Shown: in pieces, positions 1 through 5,407 of the stretch | Position numbering within the stretch: position 1 is the first letter of the stretch | Layout: the number at the start of each line of letters is the position of its first letter | NCBI GenBank assembly: GCA_021795055.1 | Contig: JAJYPW010000069.1 | Location: 1-5,407 of the forward strand | Direction: 5' to 3' | Origin: Thermoplasmata archaeon | GTDB lineage: Archaea; Thermoplasmatota; Thermoplasmata; Thermoplasmatales; Thermoplasmataceae | Length of the DNA: 5,407 bases | Position numbers and translations under genes: made by a program | The notes under the pieces: model-generated | What the model was told of the DNA's origin: nothing | What the model saw: the letters and a program-made list of their open reading frames with translations, nothing else | Database searches by the model: none

Positions 1-17
1 TCAACCGGATCTTGACA

Positions 18-299
18 ATGTCCTGCAAGAGGAAAGTCCTTACCGGCGAGAAATTTACCTTTACAAAGTCCGGAGCAGTCCACTTCGATTGTTTTATTTC
101 CGCAAGGCGGAAGGAAGTGCCGGAAGAAAAACAGGAAGCCCTGAGGAAACTTTCATTATTGCTGGACAGCCAGCTGAGGCTTCTAATCGACATCCTGGAA
201 ATACGAAAGGGTCAGCCTGAGGTAGAGGCAGTAACCGCTGCATACAAAAACATTGAGAAGGAGTGCGGGGAGACAACCAGACAGATCTCAGCCCTTTGA
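18..299 (+). CDS. Small archaeal protein resembling the DUF2175 family (5' end uncertain)
   Basis: From the ATG at 18 this encodes 93 residues. The N-terminal third carries a compact pattern, VLTGEKFTFTKSGAVHFDC, that I recall from the archaeal DUF2175 family (function unknown), which looks like a small metal-binding module. Candidate ligands are Cys3, His22 and Cys25. The fourth position, where I would expect the first Cys of a CxxC pair, would be Thr just before the ATG, so the site seems incomplete. The remaining two thirds (about residues 34-93) is charged and probably helical, with Leu-rich heptad-like spacing suggesting a coiled coil. The frame stays open through a TTG at 12 to the window edge, so the gene may begin further left; only a weak GGAT lies upstream of the ATG. 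It ends 10 bp from the convergent membrane-protein gene. Cytoplasmic, since no signal or membrane segment is visible. Family assignment is from memory; reality of the gene is fairly secure. Confidence 0.65.
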   Translation: MSCKRKVLTGEKFTFTKSGAVHFDCFISARRKEVPEEKQEALRKLSLLLDSQLRLLIDILEIRKGQPEVEAVTAAYKNIEKECGETTRQISAL

Positions 300-309
300 A
301 ACGTTTCAA
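296..309. repeat. Perfect 14-bp palindrome at a convergent gene junction
   Basis: TTGAAACGTTTCAA reads identically on both strands. It contains the TGA stop of the plus-strand gene (297-299) and abuts the TGA stop of the minus-strand gene (310-312). No T-run follows on either side, so it is not an obvious terminator of bacterial type. It could be a binding site, a short hairpin limiting read-through, or chance. Confidence 0.5.
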
Positions 310-933
310 TCAATTCAAGCCAGCTTTCCCCTGATCCTCGTTCTTTGATCTGACTGTTATGAAGATAGCGGCTGTCATCACTCCTGTGAGAACCAGGGAG
401 AATGAAAGCACGGTCAACCATACGGGTTGTGGTTGCACGGAAACAAAGGTGAATTCCTGGTTCACGGACACGTTAAAAGGTGTGCCGGAATTAGAAGTCA
501 CGTTTACGAAATAAAATTCCAGTGAGTATGTGCTCTCCCACCCAACCACCCTGGTGTTGTTCTTTGCAATTCCGTCTGCGACATGCGTATAGTAGAACTG
601 GCTTGATGAAGTCCCGGTAGGGTGATATTCCGAAACAAGGTCTATCTCGTAGCTTACGGCCATATTATCCGGCATCACGAAAGTGAAGTTAGCTTGGTGG
701 AAGATAAACACGTTGAAATAAAGGGTGGAAGCATTCACTGGATCAGCAGTCACGCTCTGGTTGTCGTATGCGTAGTGGTATTCGTACTGCGGATAGTATA
801 TATTCAATCCGAACAAACCAACAACTACCATTACGGCTGCTACTATCAGGTATGAGTTTCTTTTCACCCTCCTCCAGATCTTTCTCCGCATGGATTCCTT
901 ATCGGACCGGCTTACCGGAGCTAGCATCGCCAT
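310..933 (-). CDS. Two-helix membrane protein with a sequon-rich outer domain, function unknown
   Basis: This 207-residue protein is not one I recognise. A basic N-terminus (RRKIWRRVKR, about 16-25) precedes a first membrane helix at about 28-46. A polar, aromatic-rich domain of some 120 residues follows (47-170), then a second helix at about 171-193 and a short basic tail. By the positive-inside rule both ends are cytoplasmic and the middle domain faces outside. That domain holds six N-x-S/T sequons (Asn58, 67, 82, 125, 144, 154) and none lies in the tails, fitting an N-glycosylated archaeal surface protein. Alternating hydrophobic and polar residues suggest a beta-sandwich, which is a guess. 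There is no cysteine and no visible catalytic motif. The start is ATG at 933, with a second ATG two codons in. No Shine-Dalgarno is seen, and a TATA-like element about 35 bp upstream predicts a very short leader. It converges with the small plus-strand gene. Confidence 0.75.
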   Translation of the reverse strand: MAMLAPVSRSDKESMRRKIWRRVKRNSYLIVAAVMVVVGLFGLNIYYPQYEYHYAYDNQSVTADPVNASTLYFNVFIFHQANFTFVMPDNMAVSYEIDLVSEYHPTGTSSSQFYYTHVADGIAKNNTRVVGWESTYSLEFYFVNVTSNSGTPFNVSVNQEFTFVSVQPQPVWLTVLSFSLVLTGVMTAAIFITVRSKNEDQGKAGLN

Positions 934-960
934 AATGATTATCAGGTAATGTGTATTACA

Positions 961-976
961 ATCTATTATATTTTTT
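961..976 (-). promoter_or_regulatory. TATA-like promoter element of the membrane-protein gene
   Basis: Read on the minus strand the sequence is AAAAAATATAATAGAT, an A-rich stretch followed by a TATA-type core centred near 968. The archaeal start site usually lies about 25-27 bp downstream, that is near 942, leaving a leader of roughly 9 nt before the ATG at 933. That agrees with the absence of a Shine-Dalgarno sequence there. Confidence 0.5.
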
Positions 977-995
977 GTATATCGGATGACCGAGG

Positions 996-1041
996 AAAAC
1001 CCAATAAAACTATATCTGAAAATTTCGGGATGTTGTTAAAA
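996..1041 (-). terminator. Cluster of T tracts downstream of tRNA-Leu
   Basis: On the minus strand four TTTT runs occur in 46 bp (at 1038-1041, 1019-1022, 1006-1009 and 996-999), the first directly after the tRNA discriminator base. Archaeal RNA polymerase terminates at oligo-T tracts without needing a hairpin, so this is the likely end of the tRNA transcript, and possibly of read-through from nrdJ. Confidence 0.45.
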
Positions 1042-1126
1042 TGCAGGGGGAGGGATTTGAACCCTCGTATCCCTACGAAACCAGACCCTCAATCTGGCGC
1101 CTTTGACCAATCTCGACAACCCCTGC
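1042..1126 (-). tRNA. tRNA-Leu (anticodon GAG)
   Basis: The minus strand folds as an 85-nt type II tRNA. The 7-bp acceptor is GCAGGGG/CCCCTGC with discriminator A. The D arm is GTC/GGC enclosing a loop with GGTCAAA, and the anticodon stem is CCAGA/TCTGG with loop TTGAGGG. A 14-nt variable region can form a short GTA/TAC stem, and the T arm is GAGGG/CCCTC with loop TTCAAAT. The anticodon GAG lies at 1088-1090 and reads CUC and CUU leucine codons. The long variable region and discriminator A fit leucine identity. CCA is not encoded (TTTT follows), so it must be added enzymatically. No intron is visible. Confidence 0.95.
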
Positions 1127-1140
1127 GTGATCTGCGTGAT
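1123..1140. repeat. Tandem 9-bp direct repeat over the tRNA-Leu 5' end
   Basis: On the plus strand CTGCGTGAT occurs twice back to back (1123-1131 and 1132-1140). The inner copy includes the first four nucleotides of the tRNA (GCAG on the minus strand); the outer copy lies in the leader/promoter spacer. It looks like a small slippage duplication. Confidence 0.7.
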
Positions 1141-1145
1141 GCCTG

Positions 1146-1159
1146 TAATTTATTTAATC
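1146..1159 (-). promoter_or_regulatory. TATA-like promoter element of tRNA-Leu
   Basis: Minus-strand GATTAAATAAATTA is centred about 26 bp upstream of the mature tRNA 5' end (1126). That is the usual archaeal TATA-to-start spacing and would start transcription at or very near the tRNA. It lies in the 58-bp gap after the nrdJ stop codon. Confidence 0.55.
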
Positions 1160-1184
1160 ATGTTCTAGCATCGGGGCAGATCGA

Positions 1185-3485
1185 TCAGAGATCGCACTTT
1201 CCATCAGGACAGGCAGGATCAAAAGTCCCCTCAAGAAGAAGCAGGCCTCCTCCCGCATCGGTTTTGAGTTTGACCTCCACAGTTTCGCGCTTTGTTTCCC
1301 CTGAATAGAGGACCTGTTCGGTCTTGCTCCTGTCCCTGTAGATCGTGATCCCCTTGCACTTGAGATCAAAGGCCATCCTGTAAGCTTTCTCCACATCCTC
1401 AATCTTCGCTTCAGAGGGCAGGTTGATGGTCTTGGAGACGCCGGAATCGCAGTATCTCTGGAATGTTGCCTGCATCATTATGTGCCACTCCGGAGTAATC
1501 TCGTGCGCAGTGCTGAAAACGGATTTCAGATCATCGGGCAGATCCACATGCGCAAGGCTGCCGGTTTCTGCGATTTCCAGCATAAGGGACTCCGAATAGA
1601 GTCCGCGTTTCTTCAATTCCTGCTCGAGAAATTCATTTTTCTCCACCAGCGTCTTTCCCGAAAGCACATGCCTGACATATGAAAGGGCGAAGTAAGGTTC
1701 AATGGAGGAGGAGCAGTTTGCAATTATTGAAATGGTGCCTGTAGGTGCGATGGTGGTAGTTGTTGAATTCCTCATCTTCATTCCCTGCTGCTTCCAGGTG
1801 GATCCTTCCCACGCAGGGAAGCAACCACGTTCTTCTGCGAGCTTCGTCGACTCGTCGTGGGATATGTCCTGCAGGAAGGACATCACCTCCTCTGCGGTTT
1901 TCAGCGCCTCTTTGCTGTTGTACGGCACACCAAGCTGGGCAAGCATATCTGCGAAACCCATTATGCCGAGCCCAATTTTCCTGGTTCTGTGCGTGACCTC
2001 ATAAATATGTTCATCCGGGAACAGGTTTGCATCGATCACGTCATCCAGGAATCTCATCGAGATCCGTATGGTTTCCTCGAGGGACTTGAAATCGATCTTG
2101 CCCCCGGATACAAACTCTGCCAGGTTTATCGATCCAAGGTTGCAGGATTCATACGGGAGAAGCGGCTGTTCTCCGCATGGGTTTGTGGCTTCAATCATTC
2201 CTACGTTGGGGACCGTGTTGTGCCTGTTCACCTCATCAATGAAGATGAGTCCCGGATCTGCCGTTTTCCATGCCTGTGAAACGATTGCATCCCAGAGTGC
2301 GGAGGCCCTGATCTGCCTCTCAATCTTTCCATTTCTCGGGTTGAGAAGATCTATGTTCTCATCCCTGTCAAGTTTCTCAAAGAATCTGGAATCTACGGCA
2401 ACAGAGATGTTGAAATTACGCAGCTTCTGGTTCTCGCTGTCCTTTGAGTTGACGAACTCCATTATATCCGGGTGATCATATCGGAGTATTCCCATGTTGG
2501 CGCCACGGCGTTTTCCTCCCTGTTTTATGACTTCCGTGGTGGTGTCAAATATCTTCATGAACGAGACCGGGCCGGAAGCCACTCCCTTCGAAGACCCGAC
2601 TATGTCATCCTTTGGCCTGAGGGGCGAGAAGGAAAATCCAGTTCCACCGCCGGATTTGTGGATCTTAGCCGTAAGTTTCAGTGAATCAAAAATTCCATCT
2701 ATATTGTCCCCGACCGGAATAACAAAACAAGCAGAAAGCTGTCCAAGCTCTGTGCCCGCATTCATTAGTGTGGGGGAATTAGGCATGAACTTCATCGATA
2801 CCATGAGGTCCATGAATTTCTCCGTGTAGCTGTTTACCGAATTCTTGTTCGTTGCCAGGAATTTCTCAAGCCTTTCCAGATCTTCCTGCGAGGGTTCTTT
2901 GCCGAACACGGATCTGTAGGCAATTTTTACTGAATTCTTCTGGTAGTTTGACAGGTGAGGTAGCATAATCGAGTCGGAACTCCTTGCCCTGGCGTTCTTT
3001 GCAGATGCAAGAAATTCATAAACGCCCTCAACGACTCCTATGGATTCCGCAACCCTCCTGAACAGTTGCCTGGGGGTTTCAATTATCTTTCCGTCCGCAT
3101 CCTTAAGTAAGTACCTGGATTCAAGCACGGTAGCTGCATTCAGCGACAGCTTCAGGTCATCGCTGACGCCAAGCCTCCTCTTCTCCTCCCTGATTATGCT
3201 CCTGTTTTCCCTGTAAAGGATGTAAGTTCTTGCAACATCAGCGAAGGACTTTCCCTTGGGGGAATAATGCATGAGCTCCTCTTCCACCATGTCCTGCACC
3301 ATTTCGACATGCGGAACTTCGTCAGTGCTTTCCAGTCTTGCCACTACCAGGTCGCAGATCTTCTCTGCATCCTGGACAGTCCCATGGTTGGCGGACAGCA
3401 TCGCTTTGTACACTGCCTTGGTGATCCTTTCCTTTTCGAACGAGACTGACGCCCCGTCACGCTTTATTATCTCTTTTATGGTCAT
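1185..3485 (-). CDS. nrdJ: Adenosylcobalamin-dependent (class II) ribonucleotide reductase
   Basis: Class II RNRs reduce ribonucleotides to deoxyribonucleotides with a thiyl radical generated from adenosylcobalamin, with or without oxygen. In the 766-residue form an ATP-cone (about 4-92, from IKRDG to the YILYRENR region) comes first and suggests dATP/ATP control of overall activity. The catalytic ten-stranded barrel follows. Cys253 (SACFV) and Cys448 (ESCNLGS) form the substrate-reducing pair. Cys437 in NPCGEQPL is the thiyl radical site, with Asn435 and Glu439 as catalytic partners. PTGTIS near 581 is a phosphate-binding loop. The C-terminus ends in CPDGKC (Cys759, Cys764), the likely shuttle pair; it is short and lacks the extended zinc-ribbon tail I associate with many NrdJ proteins. 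I chose the ATG at 3485 because GAGATGA (3491-3497) precedes it by 5 nt. The ATG at 3494 lies inside that motif and would add three residues. Length is normal for this class and no frameshift is seen. It follows nrdB closely, so the two are probably co-transcribed. Confidence 0.95.
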   Translation of the reverse strand: MTIKEIIKRDGASVSFEKERITKAVYKAMLSANHGTVQDAEKICDLVVARLESTDEVPHVEMVQDMVEEELMHYSPKGKSFADVARTYILYRENRSIIREEKRRLGVSDDLKLSLNAATVLESRYLLKDADGKIIETPRQLFRRVAESIGVVEGVYEFLASAKNARARSSDSIMLPHLSNYQKNSVKIAYRSVFGKEPSQEDLERLEKFLATNKNSVNSYTEKFMDLMVSMKFMPNSPTLMNAGTELGQLSACFVIPVGDNIDGIFDSLKLTAKIHKSGGGTGFSFSPLRPKDDIVGSSKGVASGPVSFMKIFDTTTEVIKQGGKRRGANMGILRYDHPDIMEFVNSKDSENQKLRNFNISVAVDSRFFEKLDRDENIDLLNPRNGKIERQIRASALWDAIVSQAWKTADPGLIFIDEVNRHNTVPNVGMIEATNPCGEQPLLPYESCNLGSINLAEFVSGGKIDFKSLEETIRISMRFLDDVIDANLFPDEHIYEVTHRTRKIGLGIMGFADMLAQLGVPYNSKEALKTAEEVMSFLQDISHDESTKLAEERGCFPAWEGSTWKQQGMKMRNSTTTTIAPTGTISIIANCSSSIEPYFALSYVRHVLSGKTLVEKNEFLEQELKKRGLYSESLMLEIAETGSLAHVDLPDDLKSVFSTAHEITPEWHIMMQATFQRYCDSGVSKTINLPSEAKIEDVEKAYRMAFDLKCKGITIYRDRSKTEQVLYSGETKRETVEVKLKTDAGGGLLLLEGTFDPACPDGKCDL

Positions 3486-3490
3486 TTTTC

Positions 3491-3497
3491 TCATCTC
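3491..3497 (-). promoter_or_regulatory. Ribosome binding site of nrdJ
   Basis: Minus-strand GAGATGA differs from the archaeal GAGGTGA consensus at one position and stands 5 nt before the ATG at 3485. The alternative ATG (3494) is embedded in it and has no such motif of its own, so the inner start is favoured. Confidence 0.45.
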
Positions 3498-3500
3498 GTA

Positions 3501-4583
3501 CTATTTCTGTTCATTCTGGGAAGGCGGCCTAAGCCTGCCTATATTGAAGTTCTTCCCCGTCTTCTGATAATTCGTCACTCTTCTCTCGAAGAAGTCGGTC
3601 TTGGTGAGGTTCATGGAAGAGTATGATTCGATCCATGAAAGCGGATGCGTCTTCTGATCTGGATATGGCTCTGGTAGATTAATGGCTTTGCTTCTTATAT
3701 TTCCAAGGTATTTTATGTACATCTCGATGGCCTGATCGCTCAGTCCAAGGATCTGGTTCCTGGTCACGTACTTCCCCCACTCTATCTCATGCGTAACCGC
3801 AGTTTTAACCATTGCTGTCAGGTCCGACATGATGCCGGGAGTGAACCACTCACGGTTTTCATCCATCAGGGTTCGCATTATATCGGTGAACAGGGCCAGA
3901 TGGGTGTTCTCATCCCTCTGTATGAGTCTTATCATGCTCACTGTCCCCCCCATCTTATCCTGCCTTCCCAGAGTGTAGAAAAATGCAAAACCGCTGTAGA
4001 AATAAACCCCCTCTAGAAGGAAGTCAGCCATGCACGACCTGATGAAATTCTCAGGAGAGGGATCGGCGATAAACTTCTCATAGAGGTCGGTGATGAACCT
4101 GTTTCTCCTGAGAAGATGAGAGTCATCCTTCCAGAGATCATACACCGCATCCCTCGTCATGTGATCGACCACAGAAGTGAGGAGATAATCGTAGCTCTGC
4201 GCATGGATCGTCTCAAAAAATGCCTGAGCCTTCAGGCAGGCGGTCACCTCAGGTGCGGTGATGTAAGAGGCGATTGCTCCGAGGTTGTCTATCTGTATGC
4301 TGTCCAGAAAGATCAGGAAGGATAAGGTCTTCTTGTAGGCATCCTGTTCGTGGGGAGTGAGCGTGGGATACTGCCTTTTGTCGTCAACAAGCGGCAACTC
4401 GTCAGGTATCCAGAAGAAACTCCTCATCTTCTTGTAGAGCTCCTCTGCCCATCCATATCTGCAGTTGTCGAACTCCAGCAGGTTGGTTGACGGGCCGCCC
4501 ACAAGCCTCTGCACACTCCTGTCCCTTGTTCCTTCCGGGTTGAACAGCCTCTTCGGGGACATCGTCTCGTTTATGCCTGGCAT
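3501..4583 (-). CDS. nrdB: Class I ribonucleoside-diphosphate reductase, beta (radical-generating) subunit
   Basis: This 360-residue protein is the diiron subunit that uses oxygen to form the tyrosyl radical needed by NrdA. By comparison with E. coli NrdB, every key residue is identifiable. The iron ligands are Asp94 (FLDSIQ), Glu124 and His127 (FETIH), Glu191 (LLEGVYF), and Glu225 and His228 (RDENTH). The radical Tyr131 is in AQSY. Trp58 (FFWIPDE) and Asp224 are candidate radical-transfer residues. The last tyrosine before the C-terminus is Tyr339, 21 residues from the end, a position like E. coli Tyr356; that equivalence is inferred. The ATG at 4583 was chosen because GGAGGTG stands 8 nt upstream; a GTG at 4592 would fall within that motif. 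The start overlaps the end of nrdA by 13 bp, implying translational coupling. The intact tyrosine argues for a standard tyrosyl-radical enzyme rather than a radical-shifted (class Ic) form. Confidence 0.95.
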   Translation of the reverse strand: MPGINETMSPKRLFNPEGTRDRSVQRLVGGPSTNLLEFDNCRYGWAEELYKKMRSFFWIPDELPLVDDKRQYPTLTPHEQDAYKKTLSFLIFLDSIQIDNLGAIASYITAPEVTACLKAQAFFETIHAQSYDYLLTSVVDHMTRDAVYDLWKDDSHLLRRNRFITDLYEKFIADPSPENFIRSCMADFLLEGVYFYSGFAFFYTLGRQDKMGGTVSMIRLIQRDENTHLALFTDIMRTLMDENREWFTPGIMSDLTAMVKTAVTHEIEWGKYVTRNQILGLSDQAIEMYIKYLGNIRSKAINLPEPYPDQKTHPLSWIESYSSMNLTKTDFFERRVTNYQKTGKNFNIGRLRPPSQNEQK

Positions 4584-5407
4584 GACTCGCACACCTCCTC
4601 GCTCTTTGTTTCCTCGTTTATGGTGAAGTTGCGGAAATAGTAGATGGTCTTCACCCCAAGTTTCCAGGCCTGGAAATAAACTCCGAGGAGGTACTGTTCA
4701 TCAAGCGCCTCCGTGGCGTATATATTCATGGACTGTGACTGATCAAGATGACGCTGCCTGGCAGCAGCCGCCTTGACGCTCCACATCTGATCAATGGAAT
4801 GCGCACCCTTATAGAATGGCGCAGTCCCGTCATTCAGGTTAGGCGCGATCTGCTTGATGATAAAGCCCTTCTTTTCCTCCACGAAGACTGGCTTGAACAC
4901 AGGATCAATGCCGGCGGTTGAACCGGCAATCACAGATGTGGATCCAGTGGGTGCAATTGCCATTATGTAGCCATTCCTCACCCCATGCTTCCGAACCTCT
5001 TCCTTAAGCTTGAGCCATCTCTCGCTTTCATAACCCCTCAGCCTGAAGTATTCTCCTGATTCCCAGTCGCTTCCTTTAAAGAGGGGATACTCGCCTCTTT
5101 CCCTTGCAAGTTCAACTTCGCTCTTTATGGCTATGTAATTGATCTCTTCAAACAGTTTGTCGGCATACTCCAGATGTTCATCTGACTCCCAGTCTATCCC
5201 TCTCTCTGCCAGATGCTGGTGATATCCTGAAATGCCGACCCCTATAGCCCTGTACCTGGCATTTGTCAGCCTCGCCTGTTCAAGAGGCAGATTGTTCATG
5301 GTGATTACGTTATCAAGCATACGGATCTGCACAGGGATTACATCGTTCAGCTTTTCGAGGGTGTCTGTCCGTCCAAGGTTTATAGATGACAGGTTGCAGA
5401 CCACGAG
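4571..5407 (-). CDS. nrdA: Class I ribonucleoside-diphosphate reductase, alpha subunit (C-terminal part, cut by window edge)
   Basis: Only the last 278 residues are in the window; the frame is open through 5407 and the ATP/effector domains and the radical cysteine lie beyond it. The visible part starts just before Cys4 (VVCNLSSINLG), which matches the second cysteine of the substrate-reducing pair (E. coli Cys462). APTGSTS near 152-158 is the conserved phosphate-binding loop. GVKTIYYFRN carries the adjacent tyrosines (256-257) that match E. coli Tyr730/731, the radical relay from NrdB; this defines class I and separates it from the nearby NrdJ. The tail CESC (Cys273, Cys276) is the thioredoxin-reducible shuttle pair, here CX2C rather than the CX4C of E. 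coli. NrdA with NrdB reduces ribonucleoside diphosphates aerobically. The stop codon overlaps nrdB. The GTG at 5402-5404 is an internal valine codon, not a start. Confidence 0.93.
   Translation of the reverse strand, partial: LVVCNLSSINLGRTDTLEKLNDVIPVQIRMLDNVITMNNLPLEQARLTNARYRAIGVGISGYHQHLAERGIDWESDEHLEYADKLFEEINYIAIKSEVELARERGEYPLFKGSDWESGEYFRLRGYESERWLKLKEEVRKHGVRNGYIMAIAPTGSTSVIAGSTAGIDPVFKPVFVEEKKGFIIKQIAPNLNDGTAPFYKGAHSIDQMWSVKAAAARQRHLDQSQSMNIYATEALDEQYLLGVYFQAWKLGVKTIYYFRNFTINEETKSEEVCESCQA
4592..4598 (-). promoter_or_regulatory. Strong Shine-Dalgarno of nrdB inside nrdA
   Basis: Minus-strand GGAGGTG stands 8 nt before the ATG at 4583. It lies within the final nrdA codons (for Glu-Glu-Val ahead of the CESC pair). 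It selects the nrdB start and supports coupled translation of the two subunits. Confidence 0.75.

Noticed and set aside
98..112. Inverted repeat TTCCGC-AAG-GCGGAA
   Set aside because: Six-base stems inside the coding region of the small protein with no T-run after it; expected often by chance.
622..855. Plus-strand open frame opposite the membrane protein
   Set aside because: It is antisense to a gene with better coding character, two membrane helices and its own promoter.
949..1308. Plus-strand open frame of 119 codons
   Set aside because: It runs through the whole tRNA-Leu gene and into the nrdJ 3' end on the opposite strand; its sequence is the reverse of those features and shows no domain.
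1857..2475. Two plus-strand open frames (135-140 codons) opposite nrdJ
   Set aside because: They lie wholly antisense to the conserved barrel of NrdJ and have compositions typical of shadow translations.
1185..3485. Cobalamin riboswitch for nrdJ
   Set aside because: Only 15 bp separate nrdB and the nrdJ start, leaving no space for one, and such riboswitches are mainly bacterial.
3501..4583. NrdB as a radical-tyrosine-lacking (class Ic) or oxidase-like (R2lox) variant
   Set aside because: Tyr131 and all six metal ligands of the standard tyrosyl-radical enzyme are present, and it is paired with nrdA.

Overview
The window looks archaeal, most plausibly a Thermoplasmata-type acidophile or a related euryarchaeon. 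The evidence is a leucine tRNA gene with no encoded CCA, A/T-rich TATA-like elements at archaeal spacing upstream of that tRNA and of a membrane-protein gene, T-tract terminators without hairpins, and a small protein resembling the archaea-restricted DUF2175 family. The lineage is an inference; the sequence itself proves only 'archaeon-like'.

The right three quarters (about 1185-5407, minus strand) is a compact ribonucleotide reductase (RNR) cluster read right to left. It holds the 3' part of a class I large subunit (nrdA, cut by the right edge), the class I small subunit (nrdB, overlapping the end of nrdA by 13 bp behind a near-perfect Shine-Dalgarno), and a complete adenosylcobalamin-dependent class II RNR (nrdJ, starting 9-18 bp after the nrdB start-to-stop frame closes). 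All diagnostic residues I could look for are present: iron ligands and radical tyrosine in NrdB, the radical and redox cysteines in NrdJ, and the Tyr-Tyr radical relay and C-terminal Cys pair in NrdA. An oxygen-dependent and an oxygen-independent route to deoxyribonucleotides therefore appear to share one transcript. This is the most notable point of the window.

Below nrdJ, on the same strand, lies tRNA-Leu(GAG) (1042-1126) with its own TATA-like element and a 9-bp tandem duplication over its 5' end, followed by several T4 tracts. Next is a 207-residue two-helix membrane protein with a sequon-rich outer domain (310-933, minus). It converges with a small plus-strand protein at the left edge (18-299). 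A perfect 14-bp palindrome spans the convergent junction.

There is no non-coding stretch above 300 bp. The gaps are 934-1041 (promoter of the membrane gene plus T tracts), 1127-1184 (tRNA promoter), 300-309 (palindrome) and 3486-3500 (nrdB-nrdJ junction). I saw no CRISPR array, insertion sequence, integrase or defence gene. The large plus-strand open frames opposite nrdJ, nrdB and the tRNA are shadows.
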